Shown in pieces: positions 26,108 to 34,859 of a DNA stretch of 64,000 bases (the first letter of the stretch is position 1; every line of letters starts with the position of its first letter). The notes below the pieces were generated by a model that was not told the origin of the DNA, searched no databases, and saw only the letters and a list, made by a program, of their open reading frames with translations. The position numbers and the translations under genes were made by a program. The stretch is from CAXRDE01 sp964229355. Lineage in GTDB: Bacteria > Cyanobacteriota > Sericytochromatia > UBA7694. Where the stretch lies: assembly GCA_964229355.1 (NCBI GenBank), contig CAXRDE010000025.1:124001-188000 (forward strand), in the 5' to 3' direction.

Positions 26108-27052
26108 ATGCTGAATTTGAACCGTTGGTTCGCCACTGCCTGTGCGCTTTCCCTGATTGTGGGAAGCCTGCCCCTAACCGGCGCAGCCTGGGCTGAGGAA
26201 CCCTTAGAAGAAGATCCTGAGTTACCCGAACAGCTTTTGATTTTGCCTGAAGAAGACCCGGCGTTTGTGCCGGATCCCAACCGCGTTCCTTTGGAACAGG
26301 ATTTTTTGTTTATGCCTCAGGCCCGAAACCCTCTGTTTTGGCGTCTGGAGTTGCGGGAGCATCTGGGCGGCGTGAGTCAGGCTGAACCCACACCAGGCGG
26401 AACACCTTCGCTAACCCACCGCAGTACCTTAACGGGTTTATTGCGCTATACCTTGCCTTCTGATACGCAAATTTTGGCCCGCAGTCAGGCTTTTTTATAC
26501 AATTACTTTAATGCGCCCCAACAAGATCAACTTCTGGGTATTCCGCTGTCACTGACCGTTTCGCAGTGGTGGGATCGCTGGAACGTCTATGCAGGCTATG
26601 TGCCCATGCTCTACGGCACCTTGCAGCGGGGTGCAGACAATGTTCAGCGCTTTGATCAGGACTTTTTGCTGGGCGGTACGTATTATTTGCCTTTGGATCA
26701 GCATTATCTGTTTGCCGGGTATCAATTGGACTATTTGTGGGCCCAGCAAGACAGCGGGCGCTTTTTAGGGCATCAGGCGCTGGTGGGGTATCGCCACACC
26801 CTGGGGCAGGACCTTTTTGCGTTTGTGGACGCGCGGGTACAACCCCGCAGCTACATGGGCACCGCCCAAATGGTAGATGAACTGCGTCTGGGTGCCGGTG
26901 CTGCCATTCAGTGGCACGTGCTGCGCCCCTGGTTGATTTTAGAAGGACGCACCGACTACAATCAGAATGTAAGTTTTGCATCGGCAGATCGAAATACAGG
27001 GATTTTTTCTCTGGGCATTAATCTCATTGGCGCGATTCAGTCGCAAAATTAA
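26108..27052 (+). CDS. Outer-membrane beta-barrel protein
   Basis: 314 aa from the ATG at 26108 (GAGG 6-7 nt upstream; a TTG at 26096 is less likely). Signal peptide cleaved near AWA-EE (about 29). A short acidic stretch is followed by repeated amphipathic strands rich in Tyr, Leu and Phe (FLLGGTYYLPLDQHYLFAGY, LDYLWAQQDSG, ALVGYRHTL), typical of an 8-12-strand outer-membrane barrel. It precedes the fecR-domain gene by 12 bp. The pair may act together at the envelope; ligand unknown. Its presence supports a diderm host. Confidence 0.8.
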   Translation: MLNLNRWFATACALSLIVGSLPLTGAAWAEEPLEEDPELPEQLLILPEEDPAFVPDPNRVPLEQDFLFMPQARNPLFWRLELREHLGGVSQAEPTPGGTPSLTHRSTLTGLLRYTLPSDTQILARSQAFLYNYFNAPQQDQLLGIPLSLTVSQWWDRWNVYAGYVPMLYGTLQRGADNVQRFDQDFLLGGTYYLPLDQHYLFAGYQLDYLWAQQDSGRFLGHQALVGYRHTLGQDLFAFVDARVQPRSYMGTAQMVDELRLGAGAAIQWHVLRPWLILEGRTDYNQNVSFASADRNTGIFSLGINLIGAIQSQN

Positions 27053-27064
27053 AGGGGAAACATT

Positions 27065-27823
27065 ATGAAGAAACTTGTTTTTGCAGGCGTCACCGCCCTT
27101 GCTATTTTGCTGAGTACTGTGCCTGAAGGCCAAACTGCAGCACCGGCTCAAATGGCCTGGACTCGCAATGTGGTTCAATACTCCCGCGGCGGACGTTGGG
27201 TCAACGCCTACCGCGGCCTGGCGTTAAACAGCGGCGCCTATGTGCGCACGGGCAGCAATTCCCGTGCCCAAATTCACTATGCCGATGGCTCGGTGATGCG
27301 TCTGGGCAGTCGTTCGATTGCACGCATTCGCTATGTGGCCAGTAAAAACGTGACTGTTAGCCGCGGCAAGGCCTATTTTAAGGTGAGCAAGCAGCGTGAG
27401 CGCATGAAGGTGCGTACCCGCACAGCGGTCGCCACCGTGCTGGGTACAGAGTTCGTGGTTGAGGTCAATGAACCCGGCAGCGACTGTCAGCAAGACTGTG
27501 GTCAGGAAACCCGCATTACGACCCTTGAAGGCAATGTGGGGGTTTCGGGTACTGAAAACGGACCCATGGTTGAATTGCCTGCGGGCATGACCACCAAAGT
27601 GGGCGATGGCGAAACCCCTGAAAATCCGCAGCCGGCGGGTCAGGAGGAGTTAAACCCCGAAGGCCTGACCCAGGATGAAGGGCCTGACAGCGATTTGAAA
27701 CGGGGTCCGTTGGATCCCAGCAATCCGCAACAACAGAACCTGATCCAAAACAATGCGCCCGGCTCTCAAGGGCCTTTAGAAAATGGGCCTTTAACCGGCG
27801 AGTTAGAAATTACCATTCAATAA
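27065..27823 (+). CDS. Secreted FecR-domain protein
   Basis: 252 aa. Signal peptide cleaved near QTAA (about 26). FecR domain (about 40-165): GGRWVNAYRGLALNSGAYVRTG, then SRAQIHYADGSVMRLGSRS, then VSRGKAYFKVSK and TAVATVLGTEFVVEV. The C-terminal third is Pro/Gln/Asn-rich and disordered. No N-terminal sigma-factor-binding segment and no adjacent sigma factor, so it is not a classical anti-sigma FecR but a periplasmic or surface FecR-domain protein. AGGGGA precedes the ATG. Confidence 0.88.
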   Translation: MKKLVFAGVTALAILLSTVPEGQTAAPAQMAWTRNVVQYSRGGRWVNAYRGLALNSGAYVRTGSNSRAQIHYADGSVMRLGSRSIARIRYVASKNVTVSRGKAYFKVSKQRERMKVRTRTAVATVLGTEFVVEVNEPGSDCQQDCGQETRITTLEGNVGVSGTENGPMVELPAGMTTKVGDGETPENPQPAGQEELNPEGLTQDEGPDSDLKRGPLDPSNPQQQNLIQNNAPGSQGPLENGPLTGELEITIQ

Positions 27824-27830
27824 CCGGAGG

Positions 27831-28481
27831 ATGTGGCTGCTTCGCCACTGTGTGCTGTGCCAGCGCTTACAACAGCGCTGGTGCTGCCTCTCCTGTTGGG
27901 GTGGGATCTCGCCCTTTACGGCCGCAAGTGAACCCTCGTGGAGTATACAACTCACTCCCCAACGTCCCTGTATTAGCTATGCGCCCTATACAGGCGATAT
28001 ACAGCAATTGCTTTATCTGATCAAATACCACGGTTTTCAGTCTCTGGCCAAAGAATTGGGCACCGAGCTGGGGCGCTGGTATCGTCAACATTGGCCCCTT
28101 CCCGATGTGATTATTCCGATTCCTTTGCACGCCAGTCGCCAACAAGAGCGGGGGTATAACCAGAGTGAAGTGCTGGCCCGGTCACTGGCCCGTCAACTTC
28201 AACGCCCCCTGTGGCTTGCCCTCCAGCGGGAGCGGGCCACCCCCCGACTGTATAATTTGTCTCCAGCAGATCGTGCTGCACAGCTGAAAAACGCCTTTGT
28301 GCTCTCGTCTCAGGGTACAAACTTTACCCGCTATGCCGGGGCGTCACTCTTAATTGTCGATGATATTTTAACCTCTGGAAGTACACTGAAATCTGCTATG
28401 GAAGCGCTTTTGACCGTTTCTCATCGCCAGGTGGGATTGACCCTGGCCCGCGCAGATATCACAGACCCCCTTGATCTTTAA
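27831..28481 (+). CDS. comF: ComF-family phosphoribosyltransferase-like protein
   Basis: 216 aa. N-terminal double zinc ribbon reduced to C-V-L-C and C-L-S-C. The PRTase domain has the PRPP loop LLIVDDILTSGSTL and the family-typical DVIIPIPLHASRQQERGYNQSE. ComF proteins aid DNA uptake in competent bacteria and exist widely outside them. GGAGG lies immediately before ATG 27831, unusually close; CTG 27837 would be better spaced but the N-terminal zinc site stays either way. It follows fecR by 7 nt. Confidence 0.9.
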   Translation: MWLLRHCVLCQRLQQRWCCLSCWGGISPFTAASEPSWSIQLTPQRPCISYAPYTGDIQQLLYLIKYHGFQSLAKELGTELGRWYRQHWPLPDVIIPIPLHASRQQERGYNQSEVLARSLARQLQRPLWLALQRERATPRLYNLSPADRAAQLKNAFVLSSQGTNFTRYAGASLLIVDDILTSGSTLKSAMEALLTVSHRQVGLTLARADITDPLDL

Positions 28482-28524
28482 AATGTATAATGCTAAAAAT
28501 AAAGAGTATACAGGAGCTATACAA

Positions 28525-28968
28525 GTGTTTAAAAAGTACCTGGTTTTGGGAATGTTGCTGACAAGTGTTTCAGGGTGTGTATACACCCGCCCCGCGGTGG
28601 AGATTGATGAAAACGCCAGTCTTTATGAGCGCCTTGGGGGTATGCCAGCTATTGAGAGCGTCATGGCGGAGTTGACCCGTCAAATTGCCAAAGACGATCG
28701 CATTAACGGTTTTTTCATTGGTGCGGATCTCCAGCGGGTTGAGTATTTGCTGAGTCAGCAGGTGTGTGCTGCGGCAGGGGGGCCTTGTGTCTATTCGGGC
28801 CGCAGTATGCTGGATGTGCATACAGGCATGAACATTACCGAGGTTCAGTTTAACGCCCTTGTCGAAGACCTGATCAAGAGTTTAAACGCCCACAATGTCA
28901 GAGCGCGGGAGCAACAAGAATTGCTGCGCCTGTTGGGCGGAATGAAAGAGGACATTGTTAACCGCTAA
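28525..28968 (+). CDS. Lipoprotein truncated haemoglobin (group I)
   Basis: 147 aa from GTG 28525, with AGGAG 8 nt upstream; this start places a clean lipoprotein signal at the N-terminus (MFKKYLVLGMLLTSVSGC, Cys18). The remainder is a 2/2 globin: SLYERLGGMPAIESVM at helix A/B, a proximal His at H99 in MLDVHTGMNITEVQF, and FFIGADLQRVEYLLSQQVC. Truncated globins bind haem and handle O2 or NO; most are cytoplasmic. A membrane-anchored periplasmic form is uncommon. Its stop overlaps recN by one base (TAATG). A TATAAT box lies at 28486-28491. Confidence 0.88.
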   Translation: MFKKYLVLGMLLTSVSGCVYTRPAVEIDENASLYERLGGMPAIESVMAELTRQIAKDDRINGFFIGADLQRVEYLLSQQVCAAAGGPCVYSGRSMLDVHTGMNITEVQFNALVEDLIKSLNAHNVRAREQQELLRLLGGMKEDIVNR

Positions 28969-30689
28969 TGCTAAAACATCTCACCGTTCATAATTTTGTG
29001 ATTGTGGAATCCCTGCACTTTGATTTGGGGCAGGGGATGTGCACCCTGACCGGCGAAACCGGTGCGGGTAAATCCTTGATTTTAGACGCAATTATGGGGG
29101 TTTTGGGGCAGAAAATTTCCCCTGATACCATTCGCCAGGGCTGTGAGTCCGCCTATTTGGAATTGGCTTTTGAGCCTACCCTGGCCGTGCGTCAGGTACT
29201 GGCAAACCATGGCTTTGAAGACATTTCTGAGGCGTCGTTGTTGACCCTCTCAAAAACCATTCACAAATCAGGGTCGCGTTCGCGTTTGAACGGTGAGTTG
29301 ATTACCCAGGCTTTTGTCAAAGAACTGGGCTCTTTTTTAATGGACAGCATTGGCCAGCATGGCAACCAGGTACTCTTTCAAGAAGAACACCATCTGGGGC
29401 TATTGGACGATTTTGGCGGACAGCGTCACCAGCAATTGTGTGAACAGGTGTCGGGGCTGCATCAGGCCTGGATGGCCAATCAGCAGTTGTATCAGCGCAC
29501 TTTAATTCAGCAGCGTGAACAGCAGCGCGAGCAGGACTTTTTGCGGTTTCAATGGCAAGAAATTGAAGATGCAGCCTTAGAAGCGGATGAAGAAGAACTG
29601 TTATTGGCGGAGCAAGCCCGCTTGCGCCATGCTGCTTTTCTTGAGGACAGTGTCTCTCAGGTGAGTGAGGGCTTATCCCAGGGGCATCGCAGTGTGTGTG
29701 ACCGCTTAGAAAGCTACCAGCGACAGCTGAGTCAGGCGGTGGAACACGATACGCAATTGCAGCCCATTGCCTCTCAAATTGAATCGGCTTTGCTGGAGCT
29801 GCAAGATGCAGCCCAGTCTCTGGTGCGCTACGGGGCGCGCATTGAGCAAAACCCCGAGCGCCTCAAAGAAGTGGATGCTCGCTTAGACGTGCTCAATAAA
29901 CTGATGCTAAAGTACGGCACGGACGTGCCCAGTATTTTGGCTTATGCCGATGAATTGGCGGCCAAAATGTCTTCTTTTCAACGGCTAGACAAGGCCTTGC
30001 AGGAGCTACAGCTTCAGGGTGAAACCCTGGTCGCAGATTATCAGGCGGCGGCGCAGGCCTTAAGCCAAAGCCGCCAGCAGTTGGCCGATGTTTTGTCTCC
30101 GCTCATTGAAAATGAACTGCGTGATCTGGGTATGGAAAAAACCCGCTTTGAAGTGCAGTTTATGCCTGCTGAACGCCCCACGCCCCGGGGCCTTGAACAG
30201 GCTCACTTTTTGATCAGCCCCAACCCGGGTGAACCCTTACGGCCTTTAGCCCGTGTGGCTTCCGGGGGCGAAGCTTCGCGATTGCTGTTGGCCTTTAAAC
30301 TGGTGCTCAAACAACAGCACCCTGTGCCCACGCTGATTTTTGACGAAATAGATGCGGGCATTAGCGGCAAGGCAGCGCTGGTGGTGGCGCAAAAGCTGGC
30401 TCTCCTGGCCCGTGAGCATCAGATTTTGTGTATCACCCACTTGCCCGTGATTGCTTCGATGGCGGATCACCATTACTGGATTGAAAAAAAGCAGGGGCAG
30501 CACAGCACCCATATTCAACTCAGCGTCCTGTCCGCTGAAGAGCGTCTGGTGCGGCTGGCCCAGATGACCAGCGGTCAGATCACCGATTCGGGCTTAGAGG
30601 GCGCCCGAGCGCTCTTTGAGCAAGCCCAGGACTACAAGCAGGACTACACGAATTTTTCGCCACAAAACCGGCAAAAGATCGCGTCATGA
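28968..30689 (+). CDS. recN: DNA repair protein RecN
   Basis: 573 aa SMC-like ATPase. N-terminal Walker A GETGAGKSLILDAI (about residues 29-42), central coiled coil (about 160-370), C-terminal signature VASGGEASRLLLAFK and Walker B PTLIFDEIDAGISG. It helps repair double-strand breaks by tethering DNA ends. It starts within the stop of the globin gene (TAATG) and its end overlaps the opposing K+ channel gene by 46 bp. Length is close to the about 550 of E. coli RecN. Confidence 0.97.
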   Translation: MLKHLTVHNFVIVESLHFDLGQGMCTLTGETGAGKSLILDAIMGVLGQKISPDTIRQGCESAYLELAFEPTLAVRQVLANHGFEDISEASLLTLSKTIHKSGSRSRLNGELITQAFVKELGSFLMDSIGQHGNQVLFQEEHHLGLLDDFGGQRHQQLCEQVSGLHQAWMANQQLYQRTLIQQREQQREQDFLRFQWQEIEDAALEADEEELLLAEQARLRHAAFLEDSVSQVSEGLSQGHRSVCDRLESYQRQLSQAVEHDTQLQPIASQIESALLELQDAAQSLVRYGARIEQNPERLKEVDARLDVLNKLMLKYGTDVPSILAYADELAAKMSSFQRLDKALQELQLQGETLVADYQAAAQALSQSRQQLADVLSPLIENELRDLGMEKTRFEVQFMPAERPTPRGLEQAHFLISPNPGEPLRPLARVASGGEASRLLLAFKLVLKQQHPVPTLIFDEIDAGISGKAALVVAQKLALLAREHQILCITHLPVIASMADHHYWIEKKQGQHSTHIQLSVLSAEERLVRLAQMTSGQITDSGLEGARALFEQAQDYKQDYTNFSPQNRQKIAS

Positions 30690-31471
30690 GCGCGACTGTG
30701 GCGGTGACAGTGAGGGCATGCAGGAACCTGCTTGCGTTCCTGGGCCTGTTGGGTGAGCTCTGCGGTCACCATACCGGTGGGCAAAGCGATAATGGCGTAG
30801 CCTAAAATCATAATGAGTGAGGAAATGCTTTGCCCCAGCACGGTTTTTGGGGCAATATCGCCGTAACCCACCGTGGTGAGCGTGACAATGGCCCAGTAGA
30901 TGCTGCGGGGAATGCTAGTAAAGCCGTTGACGCCCCCTTCCACCATATACATCAGGGTGCCCAAAATGGTCACCATACTCATCACCGCCATCAGAAAGAC
31001 CACAATTTTGGGGCTGCTGGCTCTGAGGGCTGCCAGTAAGGCATGCCCTTCGCCAATATAGCGGCCCAGTTTAAAAATGCGGAACACCCGCAGCAGACGC
31101 AGGGTGCGTATGACCATCAGGTACTGTCCGCCGGTGAGTACCAGACCAATGTAGGTGGGCAAGAGCGCCAGTAAATCCACAATGCCAAAAAAGCTCAGGG
31201 CATAGTGAAACGGGTGGCGGACGGTGAGTAAACGGGCCAGGTATTCCAGGGTGAACATCAGGGTAAAGATCCACTCCAGGGTGCTAAGCCAGGAGCCGTA
31301 GCTGGCCTGAATGTCTGCCACGCTTTCCAGCATGACCACGGCAATACTGAGCAGAATGGCCCAGAGCAGTGCCACGTCAAAGGCTTTACCCGCCGGGGTT
31401 TCGGCCTCAAAGATAATAATATGGAGGGTTCGCCGCCAGCCGCGTTCAGGTTTGGTTTCCTGAGAAACCAT
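30644..31471 (-). CDS. Voltage-gated-type potassium channel with a C-terminal zinc ribbon
   Basis: 275 aa. Six membrane helices: S4 with regular arginines (RTLRLLRVFRIFKLGRY), a pore loop with selectivity filter TVGYGD, and a C-terminal C-P-H-C...C-R-F-C zinc ribbon (last about 25 residues). This combination occurs in bacterial ion_trans channels. The ATG overlaps the uppP stop by one base, so they are co-expressed. Confidence 0.92.
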   Translation of the reverse strand: MVSQETKPERGWRRTLHIIIFEAETPAGKAFDVALLWAILLSIAVVMLESVADIQASYGSWLSTLEWIFTLMFTLEYLARLLTVRHPFHYALSFFGIVDLLALLPTYIGLVLTGGQYLMVIRTLRLLRVFRIFKLGRYIGEGHALLAALRASSPKIVVFLMAVMSMVTILGTLMYMVEGGVNGFTSIPRSIYWAIVTLTTVGYGDIAPKTVLGQSISSLIMILGYAIIALPTGMVTAELTQQAQERKQVPACPHCHRHSRAHDAIFCRFCGEKFV

Positions 31472-32271
31472 TAAGCGGCCAGCTGCAGGTTCATCCCGTA
31501 GAGCAAGACCAAAAAGGCCACGCCAATGGCAATGCGGTAATAGCCAAAACCGGCAAAACCATAACGGGTCACAATATTTAAAAAGACTTTCACCGCAAAC
31601 CAGGCGGCAATAAACGCGGTCACACCGCCCACACCCAGGTAGATTAATCCCTGTTGATCAATGGTGTCTGCGTTTTTGAGCAAATCGTAGCCCGTGGCGG
31701 CCAGCATGGTGGGAATGGCCAACAAAAAAGAAAACTCTGTGGCCTGGCGCTTGTTACAGCCGTTCAAGATGCCGCCAATAATGGTGGCACCCGCCCGCGA
31801 AACGCCGGGCACCATGGCCAGACATTGCATCATGCCAATCCAAAACGCGCTTTTCAGGGGCATGTCTTCGAGATCTTCGTAGGCAGAGGGGCTTTCTTCG
31901 ATCCAGCGGTTGAGGGCAATAAGTAAAATGCCGCCCAAAATCAGGGAGATGCTGACAATAACGGGGCTAAACAGGAATTTCTTGATCAGTTTATACATAA
32001 CAAAGCCCACGGTGGCCGTGGGAATAAACGCCACAAAGAGCCGCTGATAAATGGCCCAGCCGTTAAACAGGCGCTTAAAGTAAAGCAAAATAATGGCAAA
32101 AATTGCGCCCAGTTGAATCGCCACCTCAAAGCTTTTTAAAAAGGCGGTGTTTTCAAGTTTTAAGAGTGCTGCGGTTAAAATCATGTGGCCCGTAGAAGAC
32201 ACCGGTAAAAACTCGGTCAGCCCTTCGACCACGCCCAGCGTAATGACATCGATTAAGTTCATGGCATTCAT
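31471..32271 (-). CDS. uppP: Undecaprenyl-diphosphatase UppP (BacA)
   Basis: 266 aa integral membrane enzyme that recycles undecaprenyl diphosphate for peptidoglycan and O-glycan synthesis. Diagnostic segments: GVVEGLTEFLPVSSTGHMIL (motif 1) and MVPGVSRAGATIIGG (motif 2, catalytic Arg/Ser). ATG 32271 or 32262 are both possible; neither has a clear ribosome site. Followed without gap by the ion channel gene. Confidence 0.97.
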   Translation of the reverse strand: MNAMNLIDVITLGVVEGLTEFLPVSSTGHMILTAALLKLENTAFLKSFEVAIQLGAIFAIILLYFKRLFNGWAIYQRLFVAFIPTATVGFVMYKLIKKFLFSPVIVSISLILGGILLIALNRWIEESPSAYEDLEDMPLKSAFWIGMMQCLAMVPGVSRAGATIIGGILNGCNKRQATEFSFLLAIPTMLAATGYDLLKNADTIDQQGLIYLGVGGVTAFIAAWFAVKVFLNIVTRYGFAGFGYYRIAIGVAFLVLLYGMNLQLAA

Positions 32272-32272
32272 T

Positions 32273-32299
32273 TTGACATATTTTCACCCCTTTTATATC
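32273..32299 (+). promoter_or_regulatory. Predicted promoter of the GCWEG lipoprotein gene
   Basis: A perfect TTGACA (32273-32278), 15 bp, TATATC (32294-32299), or 17 bp to TATCTT (32296-32301). It overlaps the uppP 5' region on the other strand. Confidence 0.5.
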
Positions 32300-32348
32300 T
32301 TTTGTGGTGTAATTTTTTCAGGCATAAGCCAGAAAGGAAGATTAAACC

Positions 32349-32708
32349 ATGAAAAAAATACTGCTCGCGCTGTGCGCCCTGGGATTAAGTGCCTGTCAAT
32401 TTGTGAATGTACCTGTTACGCCAATGACCCTGTCGGGGTGTTGGGAAGGCTCCTCTTCTTTAGACACCATTGACGCCCGCTTTGATATTCGTGCCGATGA
32501 AGAACCCAATGACTTTATTATTGATGGTTCTTTTAACGGTTTAATTGATACCGATTTTGAAGATTATAAAGTGACCTTAGAAGACGATGAACTGAAAGCC
32601 CGCGGGGCCTCAAGATTGGTGCCCGTTAGAATACGGGTAGAGAATGCGCGCTTAATTGTCAGCTCATTAATTCCACCCACCAGTTTTACCATGAGCCGAT
32701 GTAATTAA
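32349..32708 (+). CDS. Small lipoprotein, GCWEG...RCN family, copy 1
   Basis: 119 aa. Lipobox LSAC (Cys16); AAGGAAG precedes the ATG. A beta-rich mature domain contains a GCWEGS segment (Cys31) and ends in MSRCN (Cys118). The paralogue at 34860 has the same beginning, GCWEGS and RCN terminus, so the two cysteines are likely to form a disulfide closing a beta-sandwich or barrel. I do not recognise the family. It stands upstream of the S1/P1 nuclease. Confidence 0.85.
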   Translation: MKKILLALCALGLSACQFVNVPVTPMTLSGCWEGSSSLDTIDARFDIRADEEPNDFIIDGSFNGLIDTDFEDYKVTLEDDELKARGASRLVPVRIRVENARLIVSSLIPPTSFTMSRCN

Positions 32709-32753
32709 GATTGGGTTATAATAGGGTTAACTACTCTCAAAAGGTAATAACCC

Positions 32754-33635
32754 ATGCGTCCACTTCGTGCTCTCTTTTCTAAAAAAAACCTGTTTAAATC
32801 TTTAATCAGCTTGTCTTTTTGGGGGGCCGTTGTGGCGCCTGCCCAGGCCTGGTGGGAAACCGGTCACATGACGGTGGCTCAGGTGGCTTACGAAGAGCTG
32901 AACCCCCGGGCACGGGCTGAAGCAGACCGTCTGATTGCCCTGTTAAATATGGCTGAACCCGAGGTCGAACGCCGCCATTTTGTGCCAGCAGCGGTGTGGA
33001 TGGACGAAGTCAAAGCCCGGGGCTTGCGCACCTTTGATGAATGGCATTACATCAATATTCCATACAATCCCGAAGGACTGGGTATGGTGGAGGACGCCAA
33101 AGAAGTGAACGTGGTGTCCATGTTAGAGAGCTTGTCGAAAACCTTGCAGGCCAAGCAGGCGGGGGATTTTGAAAAAGCCTTTGCGTTGCGCATTATTTTA
33201 CATCTGGCCGGTGATATTCATCAGCCTTTTCACGCGGTGGGCAAGGTGAGTCATGCCCACCCCCATGGAGACTTAGGCGGTAACCGTACCCTGGTCAAAG
33301 CGCCCGGCGTCAAAAACATTCACGCTCTGTGGGATAGCACCGCGGGCTTATTAGAAGACGTGCCGATGGTGCAGTGGCAGCAGCACATTCCGGGCTATGC
33401 ACAACAATTACAGCAGCAGTACCCCAAAGCTCAGTTTCAGCACCAGCTTCTAACCTCACCGCAATCCTGGGCCGAGGAAAGCTTTCAATTGGCCGTTAAA
33501 TATGGCTACCAGCCTTTGACCGCAGAAGGTGAGATTTCTGAAGCGTATCGTCGGGATGCACAGCGGGTGATTGGTGAGCGTTTGGCCCTGGGCGGTTATC
33601 GTTTAGGGGCCTTGTTAAACCAGGCTTTGCAATAG
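32754..33635 (+). CDS. Secreted S1/P1-type zinc nuclease
   Basis: 293 aa. Signal peptide cleaved before W33 (AQA-WWETGH). In S1/P1 nucleases the mature N-terminal Trp and His6 are zinc ligands; here W33 and H38 keep that spacing, followed by WHYIN, ILHLAGDIHQPFHAV, LGGNRT and NIHALWDS, which carry the remaining ligands. It degrades single-stranded nucleic acid in the periplasm or outside. TATAAT at 32717-32722 may be its -10. Neighbouring lipoproteins and a secreted HAD phosphatase suggest extracellular nucleotide scavenging. Confidence 0.95.
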   Translation: MRPLRALFSKKNLFKSLISLSFWGAVVAPAQAWWETGHMTVAQVAYEELNPRARAEADRLIALLNMAEPEVERRHFVPAAVWMDEVKARGLRTFDEWHYINIPYNPEGLGMVEDAKEVNVVSMLESLSKTLQAKQAGDFEKAFALRIILHLAGDIHQPFHAVGKVSHAHPHGDLGGNRTLVKAPGVKNIHALWDSTAGLLEDVPMVQWQQHIPGYAQQLQQQYPKAQFQHQLLTSPQSWAEESFQLAVKYGYQPLTAEGEISEAYRRDAQRVIGERLALGGYRLGALLNQALQ

Positions 33636-33920
33636 ATTGCGCAGGCGTTGCCTCAAGGTTTCCGGCACGGCTTTGTTAAAAATCCAACGGGTGCCCGAGC
33701 GATGGGTGCGCGGCGCTGTGGCCAGGATCCATACCACGGGAAGATCCTCAAGCTCTTTGACGCTCTGCAAGGCCTGAAGCTGGCGAAACGGCACATGGCC
33801 ATAGCTGTGTAATACCTTGCCATAAGATAGGCAAAGACCTGCATGGGGATGGTGCCAACTGATCGCCACGTAAAAGCGCAGCAGCACACCAAATCTTGAA
33901 AAAATCCCTGAGCTAGACAT
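33615..33920 (-). CDS. Hypothetical 101-aa protein
   Basis: 101 aa, basic, no signal peptide or membrane helix; ends in ETLRQRLRNLLQSLV. It fills an otherwise gene-free gap, has good codon periodicity and a consistent minus-strand -10 (TATACT at 33928-33933), but no Shine-Dalgarno. It overlaps the nuclease 3' end by 21 bp and is divergent from the HAD gene. Not recognised; it could be a small DNA- or RNA-binding protein by charge only. Confidence 0.5.
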   Translation of the reverse strand: MSSSGIFSRFGVLLRFYVAISWHHPHAGLCLSYGKVLHSYGHVPFRQLQALQSVKELEDLPVVWILATAPRTHRSGTRWIFNKAVPETLRQRLRNLLQSLV

Positions 33921-33962
33921 GTGTTAAAGTATACGATGTCTAACCGAGAATGAGGTGTTTTT

Positions 33963-34814
33963 ATGGTTATGCATGCGGTTTTACGGCGGGCTTTAACCCT
34001 GAGTTTACTTGCACTGATAGGAGTCATACCGATGATGGAATTTTCCGCAGGTGCCGAAACCTTTCACACTGAAACGGTTTCACCCAGCCGTTATCTCTGG
34101 TCTCAGAACAATCAAGCAGCGATTGATCGTTTGTTTTTGCAAAATTTACAGGGGCAAGTGGCCGTCTTTGATGCCGATGAAACCCTGTGGAGCCATGATG
34201 TGGGCGAGGCTTTTTTACAGTGGCTTATTGCTGAAAAGCACCTGGCTCAAACGCCTCCGCCTGAAGGGTTTTGGGCCCGTTACGAAGCCCTGTGCCTTCA
34301 AGACAAAACCATTGGCTACCCTTATGCAGCCCAGGCCATGGCGGGTATGCCTGAGGCTGAAGTTCGGCGTCTGGCACAGCAGTTTTTTCAGCAGTTTAAG
34401 CACAATATTTATCCGGCGCAACAGCAGCTGATTCAGCGTTTGCAAGCCGCAGGCGTCAAGGTGTGGATTGTGTCGGCCAGTAATCAATGGATTATTGAAG
34501 CGGCTGCACCTGAGTTGGGAATCCCCCTCTCGCAAGTGGTGGGCATTCGTCTGCGGGTCAACAACGGTGTGGTGACCGATGAGGTGATTGCACCGGTCAC
34601 TTACCGTCAGGGCAAAGTGGAAGCCATTCAACGGTATATTGGCCAGCAGCCGGTTCTGGTGTCAGGGGATAGCATGACCGATTATGAGATGCTTCAGTAT
34701 GCTCGCCATTTGGCCCTGGTAATTAACCCCAAAGACAAAGGGCCTGATACCGCAAATATTGCGCGTTTGGCCCGTCAACAAGCCTGGTCGATTCAGCGCT
34801 GGGAAAAACCTTAA
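33963..34814 (+). CDS. Secreted HAD-superfamily phosphatase (SerB-like)
   Basis: 283 aa with an N-terminal signal (cleavage near SAGA-ET, about 31). HAD motifs: I VAVFDADETLW (D70, D72), II VSAS (about 177), III Lys in YRQGKVEA (about 220), IV VSGDSMTDYEM (about 237). The D-x-D-E-T motif I and the helical cap between motif I and II match the phosphoserine-phosphatase group. Phosphatases of this group with signal peptides act in the periplasm on organic phosphates. It is in the cluster with the S1/P1 nuclease. Confidence 0.85.
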   Translation: MVMHAVLRRALTLSLLALIGVIPMMEFSAGAETFHTETVSPSRYLWSQNNQAAIDRLFLQNLQGQVAVFDADETLWSHDVGEAFLQWLIAEKHLAQTPPPEGFWARYEALCLQDKTIGYPYAAQAMAGMPEAEVRRLAQQFFQQFKHNIYPAQQQLIQRLQAAGVKVWIVSASNQWIIEAAAPELGIPLSQVVGIRLRVNNGVVTDEVIAPVTYRQGKVEAIQRYIGQQPVLVSGDSMTDYEMLQYARHLALVINPKDKGPDTANIARLARQQAWSIQRWEKP

Positions 34815-34859
34815 AAATCGTGTTAGAATAAAGGCAATAATCACCCAGAGGTATCTTTT

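Noticed and set aside
26508..26981. Minus-strand 157-codon ORF
   Set aside because: It is antisense to the outer-membrane barrel gene, with low-complexity Pro/Arg composition typical of a shadow frame.
27065..27823. FecR anti-sigma system
   Set aside because: No sigma factor is adjacent and the protein has a signal peptide instead of a cytoplasmic anti-sigma segment.
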